In this document: positions 51,854-59,470 of the stretch, in pieces
Layout: each line of letters begins with the position of its first letter
Position numbering within the stretch: position 1 is the first letter of the stretch
Source: Alteriqipengyuania abyssalis
Lineage (GTDB): Bacteria; Pseudomonadota; Alphaproteobacteria; Sphingomonadales; Sphingomonadaceae
Reading direction: 5' to 3'
NCBI RefSeq assembly: GCF_019857185.1
Contig: NZ_JAHWXP010000002.1
Span: forward strand, 558,001-622,000
DNA length: 64,000 bases
Program-made: the position numbers and the translations under genes
The notes under the pieces: model-generated
Database searches by the model: none
Seen by the model: the letters and a program-made list of their open reading frames with translations, nothing else
Told to the model about the DNA's origin: nothing

Positions 51854-52864
51854 ATGACCCACGATAGCGACCGCATCAGCCCCACGTTCGTCGACCGGCC
51901 CGTGCTTGGCCGACCGTCGATGCTTCTGGCCACGCTGGTCGCGGTGGCGGCGATCGCGCTGATCCCGCTGGCCGCGCTGATGGCGCAGCCGGTGCCCGCG
52001 CCCTTCGTCGTGGTCGAGACCAATCGTGGCTACCCCACCTTGCAGGCCGCCGTCGATGCGATCGGATCGGGCGAGGGCAGCATTGCCATTGCGCCGGGCA
52101 CCTATCGCCAGTGCGCGGTGCAGCAGGCGGGAAGGATCGCCTACCTCGCGACCGAGCCGGGCAGCGCAGAGTTCACCGGCGCTGCGTGCGAAGGCAAGGC
52201 GGCGCTGGTCCTGCGCGGCACCGAGGCGAGCGTTTCGGGCCTGATCTTCAGCAATATCGCGGTCGCGGACGGCAATGGCGCGGGCATCCGCCAGGAAGCG
52301 GGCACGCTGACCGTGGCCAATTCCTGGTTCCGCGACAGCCAGCAGGGCATTCTGACCGGCCATGACGATCAGATGCGGCTGGTGGTCGACCGTTCAACCT
52401 TCACCCGGCTGGGCACCTGCGAGAATTCGGGCGGCTGCGCCCATTCGATCTATACCGGCGATATCGGGCACCTGCGGGTGACCCGCAGCCGGTTCGAACA
52501 GGGCACCGGAGGCCATTACGTGAAGGCGCGCGCGGCGATGGTCGAGATCGCGGCCTCCAGCTTCGACGATTCGAACGGCCGCGAAACCAATTACATGATC
52601 GACCTGCCGCAGGGCGCGCGCGGTCAGATCACCAATAACTGGTTCGTCCAGGGCGAGGACAAGGAGAACTACTCCGCGTTCATCGCAGTGGGTGCCGAAG
52701 AGCAGACCCATAGTTCAGACGGGCTGGTGATCGCGGGCAACGACGCGCGCTTCGTGCCTTCGCTGTCGCGCCAGTCGGCCTTCGTGGCAGACTGGACCGG
52801 GGCCAACCTCCGGATCGACGACAACCGGCTGGGTGCCGGCCTCACGCCCTTCCAGCGGCGCTAG
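51854..52864 (+). CDS. Membrane-anchored right-handed beta-helix protein
   Basis: 336 residues from ATG 51854 (an in-frame extension goes back to 51689). One N-terminal transmembrane helix (LLATLVAVAAIALIPLAALMA), then a parallel beta-helix: GYPTLQAAVDAIGSGEGSIAIAPGTYRQCAVQ is the classic first coil, followed by repeated turns with Asn/Ser (GLIFSNIAVADG, LTVANSWFRDS, LRVTRSRFEQG, GQITNNWFVQG). Such folds bind or cleave polysaccharide; no catalytic set recognised. Its end overlaps the convergent GNAT gene by 4 bp. Confidence 0.82.
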   Translation: MTHDSDRISPTFVDRPVLGRPSMLLATLVAVAAIALIPLAALMAQPVPAPFVVVETNRGYPTLQAAVDAIGSGEGSIAIAPGTYRQCAVQQAGRIAYLATEPGSAEFTGAACEGKAALVLRGTEASVSGLIFSNIAVADGNGAGIRQEAGTLTVANSWFRDSQQGILTGHDDQMRLVVDRSTFTRLGTCENSGGCAHSIYTGDIGHLRVTRSRFEQGTGGHYVKARAAMVEIAASSFDDSNGRETNYMIDLPQGARGQITNNWFVQGEDKENYSAFIAVGAEEQTHSSDGLVIAGNDARFVPSLSRQSAFVADWTGANLRIDDNRLGAGLTPFQRR

Positions 52865-53385
52865 AGCTTCCCTGGCATCTCGCCGAAGGCCGGCGCGTAA
52901 GTCACCGTGCCCTTGGGGCGCGGGCCCTCTGCCAGCATGCGGACCTGAAAGAACTCCGGCGCAACCCCCGGCAGGATGAGGTCCGGATCGGGATGAAGCC
53001 CGAAGCGGGCGTAATAGCCCGGATCGCCAACCAGCACGATGCCCTTGGCACCCATCTCCGTCAGCCAGACGATGCTCTGGGTCGCAAGATGCGCACCGAT
53101 CCCCGTGCGCTGCCGGGTCGGCATCACCGCGATCGGCCCGGCTGCGTACCAGCCCTGCGTCCCGTCCGAGATCGTGACCGGCGAGAACGCGAGGTGGCCG
53201 ATCACCGCCTCGTCCATATTGGTCGCCACCAGCGACAGCGCCAGGTCTCCGTCCCGGCGCAGCGCGTCGACGATCTCCGGCTCGTTACCCCGCGGCCGCT
53301 GCGCCCGCGCAAAGGCTGCGCGGGAGAGGGCTCGGATCGCCGGGATGTCTTTTTCGACCTCTTCCCGGATGGTCGGCAACCTCAT
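52861..53385 (-). CDS. GNAT family N-acetyltransferase
   Basis: 174 residues from ATG 53385, overlapping the ribA stop (ATGA). The acetyl-CoA site is visible as PIAVMPTRQRTGIGAHLATQSI, with GDPGYYARFGLHP near the C-terminus, close to the YhbS-type. Acceptor unknown. Confidence 0.85.
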   Translation of the reverse strand: MRLPTIREEVEKDIPAIRALSRAAFARAQRPRGNEPEIVDALRRDGDLALSLVATNMDEAVIGHLAFSPVTISDGTQGWYAAGPIAVMPTRQRTGIGAHLATQSIVWLTEMGAKGIVLVGDPGYYARFGLHPDPDLILPGVAPEFFQVRMLAEGPRPKGTVTYAPAFGEMPGKL

Positions 53386-54503
53386 GGCAAGAGGTGGCCG
53401 GAACGATCGCGTTTGGTCGCAAGATAGCGTGTGTTGTGGGGGTTGATGCCCGCGCTCAAGGGAACCCTTTCGACGATGGTGATGCCTGATTCGGCCAGCG
53501 CGGTAACCTTCGCCGGGTTGTTGGTCAGCAGACGTATGCGTGGAATCCCCAGTAGTGAAAGCATGCGTCCCGCAATGGGAAAGTCTCGCGCCTCGTCGGG
53601 CAGGCCGAGCCGGAGGTTCGCCTCGACCGTGTCGTGCCCCTGATCCTGCAACTGGTACGCGCGCAGCTTGTTGACGAGGCCTATGCCGCGCCCTTCCTGC
53701 CGCAGGTACAGCACCACGCCATAGCCGCCGTCTTCCGCTTCCTGCGCGAAAGTGGCGAGCGCGGCATCGAGCTGGGGGCCGCAATCGCACTTGAGGCTGC
53801 CGAACACGTCGCCGGTCAGGCATTCGGAGTGCAGGCGCACCAGCGGCACCCGGTCCGCGTTCTGCCGCCCGATAATCAGCGCGGCATGTTCGCGCAGGTC
53901 TGCGGGAGAGCGGAAAACCGCGATCTCGGCCTGTTCGGCCGCAGCGGTCGGCAGGCGGGAGCGTGCCGCGATCCGCAGCGTCTCAGGCGCGGAGAATGCG
54001 GCAAGATCGGCGCTCGTCACATCGAGCGGTTCTTCGCACGGTGCCGGGTCGATCATGAAGGCGGGCAGCACGCCTGCGCGCCGGGCGATCTCCAGCGCGG
54101 TCGCGGGCCACTGGGCCTCGGGCAGGGCAACCGCGCGGAACGGGCCCTTCATCGGGTTGGCAAGGTCGAGCGCCGGGTCCGCCACCGCGCGTGCAAGATC
54201 GAGCGTGAAGCGTTCGCTCCCCTCGATCAGCACCGGTGCGTGGGGGACGGCGGCTTCACGCTGGTTGGCCAGCTTGAGCGTCTGCGCGCGCGCCGCGGCG
54301 ATCAGCATCCGCGCGCCGCTCGCATCGGGCTCTGCCGCAGTCTCGACCGGCAGCAATACGGGCCCGCCATCCACGCGGATCGGCCAGCCATGGCGCAGGG
54401 CATCGATCGCCTGCGCCAGCGCGCGGGCGCTGCCGCCGGCGCCCTGCGCGCTCAGAGTTCGAACTCCGTCGTCAGCGGGACATGGTCCGAAGGTCGCTCC
54501 CAA
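53382..54503 (-). CDS. ribA: GTP cyclohydrolase II with N-terminal RibB-like remnant
   Basis: About 373 residues. No ATG precedes the conserved region. TTG 54503, with AAGAGG upstream, was chosen; it overlaps the xth 3' end by 52 bp, and CTG 54455 at the xth stop is the alternative. The C-terminal half is RibA: zinc ligands in ECLTGDVFGSLKCDCG, RQEGRGIGL, HDTVEANLRLG. The N-terminal part (ALAQAIDALRHGWPIRV ... VLLPVETA) looks like a degenerate DHBP-synthase domain without its catalytic acidic loop. First step of riboflavin synthesis. Confidence 0.88.
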   Translation of the reverse strand: MGATFGPCPADDGVRTLSAQGAGGSARALAQAIDALRHGWPIRVDGGPVLLPVETAAEPDASGARMLIAAARAQTLKLANQREAAVPHAPVLIEGSERFTLDLARAVADPALDLANPMKGPFRAVALPEAQWPATALEIARRAGVLPAFMIDPAPCEEPLDVTSADLAAFSAPETLRIAARSRLPTAAAEQAEIAVFRSPADLREHAALIIGRQNADRVPLVRLHSECLTGDVFGSLKCDCGPQLDAALATFAQEAEDGGYGVVLYLRQEGRGIGLVNKLRAYQLQDQGHDTVEANLRLGLPDEARDFPIAGRMLSLLGIPRIRLLTNNPAKVTALAESGITIVERVPLSAGINPHNTRYLATKRDRSGHLLP

Positions 54504-55249
54504 TTGCGCGCCTCTTCCAGAATGCGGTGCCGCGTGGCCTGCTTCGCCAGATCGGGGCTGGCCCACATGTGGTCGAGCCGGCGGCCCTTGTCGTTGGTCT
54601 GCCAGTTGGGATTGCGATAGCTCCACCAGCTGTAATACCGCTCCGGCGCGGGCACGTGCTCGCGCCCGATATCGGTCCAACCGTGTGCGTCCATGAAGCG
54701 TTGCAGCGCCTCCACTTCGATCGGCGTGTGGCTGACCACCTTGAGCAGCTGCTTGTGGCTCCACACATCGCTTTCGAGCGGGGCGATGTTGAAGTCGCCC
54801 ACGATCAGCGTCGGCTGGTCGATTTTGTCGGCCCAGCGGGCCATGCGTTCGAGGAAGTCGAGCTTCTGGCCGAACTTCGCGTTCACCTCCCGGTCGGGCA
54901 CGTCGCCGCCTGCGGGCACGTACACGTTCTCGATCACCATGCCCTGATGCGCGGGATCGGTCAGTTGTACGCCGATGTGGCGTGCCTCACCATTATCCTG
55001 CCAATCGTAGCGGGAGATTTCCCTGAACGGCAGGCGGCTGACCGTGGCGACGCCATGATAGCCCTTCTGCCCGTGGATCGCGATGTGATCATAGCCGAGA
55101 TCGCGGAACGCCTTGGCAGGGAACTGCTCCTCGACGCACTTGATCTCCTGCAGGCACAGCACGTCGGGGGCGTGCTGGGTGAGAAACTGCTCGACCAGCG
55201 GCATGCGCAGGCGGACCGAGTTGATATTCCAGGTGGTGACAGAAACCAT
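54452..55249 (-). CDS. xth: Exodeoxyribonuclease III
   Basis: 265 residues from ATG 55249. AP-endonuclease/exonuclease III motifs: TTWNINSVRLR (Asn), LQEIKC with the metal Glu, VYVPAGGD, GDFNIAP with Asp and Asn, RLDHMWAS, and the C-terminal PSDHVPL Asp-His pair. Repairs abasic sites. First gene of xth-ribA-GNAT. Confidence 0.95.
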   Translation of the reverse strand: MVSVTTWNINSVRLRMPLVEQFLTQHAPDVLCLQEIKCVEEQFPAKAFRDLGYDHIAIHGQKGYHGVATVSRLPFREISRYDWQDNGEARHIGVQLTDPAHQGMVIENVYVPAGGDVPDREVNAKFGQKLDFLERMARWADKIDQPTLIVGDFNIAPLESDVWSHKQLLKVVSHTPIEVEALQRFMDAHGWTDIGREHVPAPERYYSWWSYRNPNWQTNDKGRRLDHMWASPDLAKQATRHRILEEARNWERPSDHVPLTTEFEL

Positions 55250-55398
55250 GGCGGCGGACTTAGGCGCGGGGTCCGGCCCCCGCAAGGCGCACGAATCACA
55301 AGCGCCAACCGGTCGCACGCTTGTCTCATTCCTCGGCGAGGGGCATGGGAACGCCGATTCGGCCATTCGTTTCAGCCATTCGCTTGAGGGAGCCTGCC

Positions 55399-56883
55399 AT
55401 GATCCGCCATTCCGCCCGCCCGCACCGGCGCTGGGCCGCCGCCCTTGCGCTGATCGCGCTGCCGCTGGCGGCGTGCAGCTCGACCACCAATTATTACGGC
55501 GCGGACCCGGCGGTGCAGTCCGCCGCGCCTGTGGCGCAGGGCCAAGTGGCGCAGGGCCAAGTGGCGCAGGGCAAGGCGAAGAACGTGATCCTGTTCGTCG
55601 GTGACGGGATGGGCATTTCCACGATCACTGCCGCGCGCATTCTGGATGGGCAGCAAAGGGGCGAAACGGGCGAGGAAAATTCGCTCAGCTTCGAAAAGTT
55701 CGACAATGTCGCGCTGGTCAAGACCTACAACACTGACGCGCAGGTCGCTGACAGTGCGGGCACCGCGTCCGCGCTCAACACCGGCACCAAGACGCGCATC
55801 GGCGTGATCAACACCGCGCCCGACGTGCCGCGCGGCGATTGCGCTGCGGCGCAGGGCCACGGGATGGAAACGGTCGCGCAAGAGGCGCTCGAGCATGGCA
55901 AGGCGGTCGGCATCGTCAGCACCGCGCGGCTGACCCATGCGACTCCAGCGGCGGTCTACGGTCACAACCCGGATCGCAACTGGGAATCGGACGCCGACAT
56001 GCCGGCCGAGCAGCAGGCGCTGGGGTGCACCGACTTCGCGCAGCAGCTGGTCGAATTCCCCTTCGACCTCGCGCTGGGCGGCGGATCGCGCAAGTTCCTG
56101 GGCACCGGTCAAGGTGGCGAACGCAAGGACGCCGGGGCCAATCTGCCCGCCGAGTGGGCCGCGCGCACGGGCGGCACCTTCGTGGCCGATACGCAGGCGA
56201 TGCGCAAAGCACCGCTCGACAAGCCGGTGCTGGGGCTCTTTTCGCCCAGCCACATGACCTACCAGCTCGACCGCAAGCCGGACACGAGCGAGCCGACTTT
56301 GACCGAGATGACCGCCGAGGCCCTGCGCCGTCTGTCCGACGATCGGGCAGGTTACTACCTGATGGTCGAAGGTGGCCGGATCGATCATGGCCACCACGCG
56401 GGCAAGGCAGGCTACGCGCTGGAGGAGACGATCGAGTTCGCCCGCGCGATCCAGTACGCGGTCGACAATACCGATCCGGACGAGACGCTGATCCTTGTCA
56501 CCGCCGATCACAGCCACGTGTTCACGATCGCAGGCTATCCCAAGCGGGGCAATCCGATCCTGGGCCTGGTCCATCCGCCTGCCAGCGGGGACGAGGATCA
56601 TCCCGGTGCGGCCAATGACGAGGCCGTCATTGCAGACGACGGCCAGCCGTACACCACGCTCGGCTATGCCAATGGCCCGGGCGCGGTGAAGGGAGAGCGC
56701 GACGAGCCGGAGACGGGCGCGCAGGCGCAGCAGCAGTCGCTGGTTCCGCTCGGCTCCGAAACCCATGGGGGCGAGGATGTCGCGCTGTTCGCCACCGGCC
56801 CGGGATCGCAGCGGGTCCACGGCGTGATCGAGCAGAACGTGGTCGCCGATATCATGCGCAAGGCATTCGGCTGGGAAGAGTGA
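55399..56883 (+). CDS. Alkaline phosphatase, PhoA type, lipoprotein
   Basis: 494 residues from ATG 55399. Lipobox LPLAAC (Cys26) instead of a plain signal, so anchored. VAQGQ repeats (45-59) form a linker. Core: VILFVGDGMG (metal Asp near 70), DSAGTASALNTG with the nucleophilic Ser near 118, VEGGRIDHGHHAG, TADHSHVFT and SETHGGEDVALFATG. All the zinc ligands of the PhoA superfamily are present. Releases phosphate outside the inner membrane. Confidence 0.93.
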   Translation: MIRHSARPHRRWAAALALIALPLAACSSTTNYYGADPAVQSAAPVAQGQVAQGQVAQGKAKNVILFVGDGMGISTITAARILDGQQRGETGEENSLSFEKFDNVALVKTYNTDAQVADSAGTASALNTGTKTRIGVINTAPDVPRGDCAAAQGHGMETVAQEALEHGKAVGIVSTARLTHATPAAVYGHNPDRNWESDADMPAEQQALGCTDFAQQLVEFPFDLALGGGSRKFLGTGQGGERKDAGANLPAEWAARTGGTFVADTQAMRKAPLDKPVLGLFSPSHMTYQLDRKPDTSEPTLTEMTAEALRRLSDDRAGYYLMVEGGRIDHGHHAGKAGYALEETIEFARAIQYAVDNTDPDETLILVTADHSHVFTIAGYPKRGNPILGLVHPPASGDEDHPGAANDEAVIADDGQPYTTLGYANGPGAVKGERDEPETGAQAQQQSLVPLGSETHGGEDVALFATGPGSQRVHGVIEQNVVADIMRKAFGWEE

Positions 56884-57045
56884 GTGTCTTTCGCTCGCGG
56901 TGAGTGCGCTGGCGCGCACCACCTCCGCGGCGGCGACCTACCGGTCGGCGGCCGGTCGCCCTTGCCCTCGCCTTCGGCTCGCGTCTGGACGTGATTCGCC
57001 GGGTCGGCGCGTGCCGCTGCCCACTGCCGGGTGTGGGAGGCGCAG
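56884..57045. other. Gene-free stretch after the PhoA-type phosphatase
   Basis: No ORF with recognisable protein features. A minus-strand intrinsic terminator (57046-57064) and a structured RNA lie immediately to its right. The stretch itself shows nothing further. Confidence 0.4.
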
Positions 57046-57064
57046 AAAACCCCCGCGCCGGGGG
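57046..57064 (-). terminator. Intrinsic terminator of the small RNA
   Basis: On the minus strand CCCCC, loop GGCGC, GGGGG, then TTTT (57049-57046). Confidence 0.8.
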
Positions 57065-57200
57065 CTGTGGCACGGGGGTTCCTTACGCGCGTTCGTCACG
57101 CTTGCGACAAGGCCTGTGTTTGAGGGGAACCGCGGGGCAACAGGGGGGAAACCCGCTGGTTCATCAGGCCTTGCAAGAATGAAACTAGGTCCCCCAGCCT
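57046..57200 (-). ncRNA. Rod-shaped small RNA, 6S-RNA-like
   Basis: Read on the minus strand, three stems stack into one rod. P1 pairs GGGGG-A-CCT (57195-57187) with AGG-AA-CCCCC (57083-57074). P2 pairs CAAGGCCTG (57173-57165) with CAGGCCTTG (57116-57108). P3 pairs AACC and CGGG (57161-57152) with CCCG and GGTT (57136-57128). Between P1 and P2 is a large asymmetric internal bubble. A private terminator follows: CCCCC-GGCGC-GGGGG-TTTT (57064-57046). This closing stem, big bubble and apical stem layout is that of 6S RNA, which binds sigma-70 RNA polymerase. It lies downstream of lolA. Confidence 0.55.
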
Positions 57201-57262
57201 TGCTTGCCCATGAACGTGACGGTCATTCCATCGCTCATACGGGGCATCGCTCGACGAACGGT

Positions 57263-57934
57263 TTACCGGGGGCGACGGGATGCGCGGCGCGGGTCCTTAT
57301 AGGTGAACGTGGAGTCGCTCACCGACACGCCGTAGCGCTGATTCGCCAGCCGCACCGTGGTGCGATTGTTCTGGGCATCGAGCGAGACCCAGTTGGTCAG
57401 CTCCCACCCGCCTGGCGCACCGGCCTTGCGCACGAAGATCAGCGTGATGACGCCGTATTCGGGCTTCTTGGGATCGCGCACCTCGACCGAGAGCACGTTG
57501 GGATTGCCGGTATTGCGCAGCTTGCCGTATTTCTTGACGTCGCGATTGGGGTCCAGCAGCGCGCCCAGCGGCGAATTGCTGATCGGCCAGCGCTGCACCT
57601 GGTTGACCTCGTAATCGACCATGGTCAGCGATTTGCCGTTGGACACGATCAGCAGCGGCACGTCCTTCGAATATTCGAAGCGAATCTTGCCCGGCCGCTT
57701 GAGCGTCATGGTCCCGCGAACGGTCTGGCCGCTGCGGTCGGTCTGGGTGAAGCTGGCGCGCATGGTCTCGATGCCGCGCAGCGCCGCGACCGCATCGTCC
57801 AGCGTACCGCCCGCCTGCGCAAGCGCAGGGGCGGGCAGGGCGATGGTCGCTGCGGTGATCGGCGCACCGGCAATCAGGGCAATGCTGGCAAGCCCGGCGA
57901 GCGGGCGGCGAAGTGCTTTGTAAGTGGTCGTCAT
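57263..57934 (-). CDS. lolA: Outer-membrane lipoprotein carrier protein LolA
   Basis: 223 residues from ATG 57934 (MTTTYKALRRPLAGLAS), with a signal peptide ending ALAQA near 39. LolA fold: ALRGIETMRASFTQTDRSGQTVRGTMTLKRPGKIRFEYSKD, a SNGKSLTMVDYEVNQ strand set and PLGALLDPN. It ferries lipoproteins across the periplasm from LolCDE. Many lipoproteins in this window (M28 peptidase, LptE, PhoA-type) are its potential cargo. Confidence 0.92.
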   Translation of the reverse strand: MTTTYKALRRPLAGLASIALIAGAPITAATIALPAPALAQAGGTLDDAVAALRGIETMRASFTQTDRSGQTVRGTMTLKRPGKIRFEYSKDVPLLIVSNGKSLTMVDYEVNQVQRWPISNSPLGALLDPNRDVKKYGKLRNTGNPNVLSVEVRDPKKPEYGVITLIFVRKAGAPGGWELTNWVSLDAQNNRTTVRLANQRYGVSVSDSTFTYKDPRRASRRPR

Positions 57935-58038
57935 GACGGCCTCCGTAATGGTTTCGGAGTGAACCGTGCGTGAGCGTGCCGGTTCCGCCATTGTCAGACG
58001 AATCGGCACCGGAGAAGCCGTCGGCGGCTTCCCGACCC

Positions 58039-58206
58039 TTACTTGATCTTCGCTTCCTTGAACTCGACGTGCTTGCGCACGACGGGATCGTACTTGCGGA
58101 AGGTCATCTTCTCGGTGATGTTCCGCGGGTTCTTCTTGGTCACGTAATAGAAGCCGGTGTCCGCGGTCGACACGAGCTTGATCTTGACGGTCGTCGGCTT
58201 CGCCAT
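58039..58206 (-). CDS. rpmG: 50S ribosomal protein L33
   Basis: 55 residues, too short for many ORF filters: starts [19 protein letters not shown] and continues [22 protein letters not shown], the L33 consensus. It lacks the zinc Cys pairs, so it is the C-minus paralogue type. Confidence 0.97.
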   Translation of the reverse strand: MAKPTTVKIKLVSTADTGFYYVTKKNPRNITEKMTFRKYDPVVRKHVEFKEAKIK

Positions 58207-58367
58207 AACTCAATCCTGCCAGTTCAAAGGCCCGGCCATCGGTGGTTTGCCCCAGAGGAGCGTCACGATGTGCATCGGGTGAAAAAACAACAGGCGGCGC
58301 ACGCGGCACCGCCCGATCGCACGCGCTATTGGCCGCGAGACCCGGAAAAGTCAAGCAAGCAGTCGCA

Positions 58368-58787
58368 CTACCAGTCGCTGCGGCTGGGCTTCCCGCGATT
58401 GGCCTTGACCGCGCCGCGCGCCTTCTTCTGCTTGAGCCGCTGGGTCTTGCCCACCCGGTTGAGCCGGGTCTTGGCCCTTTGTTTGGGCCGGCGATGCGCC
58501 TCGCGCAGCAGATCCTCCAGCTTTTCGCGCGCCAGCGCCCGATTCGCTTCCTGCGTGCGGTGCTCTCGCGCGACGATCAGGATGTCGCCCGAATCGGTCA
58601 GCCGGCTGCCCGCAACTTCGCCCAGCCGCCGGAACGCGAAGGGCGAGAGGCGCAGCTTGTAGGCGTTGACCCGCAGCTGCACCTCGGTGGCGACCTTGTT
58701 GGCGTTCTGCCCGCCCGGTCCGGAGCCTGCGACGAAGCGTTCCTCCGCCAGCGCATGCGCGCGAGAGATCAGATCGTCAGGGAGCAT
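58368..58787 (-). CDS. arfB: Alternative ribosome-rescue hydrolase ArfB
   Basis: 139 residues from ATG 58787, overlapping the rluA-type stop by 11 bp. The catalytic GGQ (25-27, in GSGPGGQNANKVAT) and the long basic C-terminal tail (KQRAKTRLNRVGKTQRLKQKKARG) that enters the empty mRNA channel are both present. It frees ribosomes stalled on non-stop mRNA. Confidence 0.95.
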   Translation of the reverse strand: MLPDDLISRAHALAEERFVAGSGPGGQNANKVATEVQLRVNAYKLRLSPFAFRRLGEVAGSRLTDSGDILIVAREHRTQEANRALAREKLEDLLREAHRRPKQRAKTRLNRVGKTQRLKQKKARGAVKANRGKPSRSDW

Positions 58788-59454
58788 CCGGCCCTTCGCC
58801 GCCGAAGCCGAGCGCTTGGAAATCCGCCGGGAGCGGGCTGGTCGCGGCGATATCCGTCTTGCCCTCGCGCTCAACCGTCAGCGCGCTGGCATGGAGCATG
58901 GTGCGCGGCGCGCCCTGCTTCGTGCCGTAGACCGGGTCGCCGACCAGCGCGATGCCGATCCCGCTTGCCGCGTGGACGCGAATCTGGTGCGTGCGCCCGG
59001 TCGCGGGGCGAAACTCGACCAGCGCGCGGCCCTCGTGCGTCGCGACCACCCGCCACGCGGTGACCGAAGGCTTGCCCTTCTTCGCCGGGATCATCCGCCA
59101 GCCCTTTTCCGCGCTGCTGATCTTGGACAGCGCGAGTTCGACCACGCCCTCTTCCTGCGCAGGAATTCCCGCAAGGATGCCGTGATAGACCTTGGTCACC
59201 TGCTGCGCCTCGAACGCGGCGGAAAAGCGTTTATGCGCCTTGGGATTGCGCGCGAGCAGCAGGCAGCCGCTGGTATCCGTGTCGAGCCGGTGGACCGCGC
59301 TCGGCGGGCGCTGGAAGCCCAGTTTGAGCTGCTCCAGATAATCGTCGAGGCACGGCCCGCCCTTGCGCGGGCGGTCGATCGACAGGCCTGCGGGCTTGTC
59401 GATCACCAATGCCTCGCCGTCTTCGTAGAGGATCGGGATGGTCGTATCGGTCAT
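58777..59454 (-). CDS. RluA-family pseudouridine synthase
   Basis: 225 residues. Catalytic Asp58 in AVHRLDTDTSG, plus GRTHQIRVHAA near the C-terminus. No S4 domain, so closest to RluA/TruC-like single-domain members. Modifies rRNA or tRNA uridines. Between pabBC and arfB in one operon. Confidence 0.92.
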   Translation of the reverse strand: MTDTTIPILYEDGEALVIDKPAGLSIDRPRKGGPCLDDYLEQLKLGFQRPPSAVHRLDTDTSGCLLLARNPKAHKRFSAAFEAQQVTKVYHGILAGIPAQEEGVVELALSKISSAEKGWRMIPAKKGKPSVTAWRVVATHEGRALVEFRPATGRTHQIRVHAASGIGIALVGDPVYGTKQGAPRTMLHASALTVEREGKTDIAATSPLPADFQALGFGGEGPDAP

Positions 59455-59470
59455 GTGAAATCGGGGCTTT

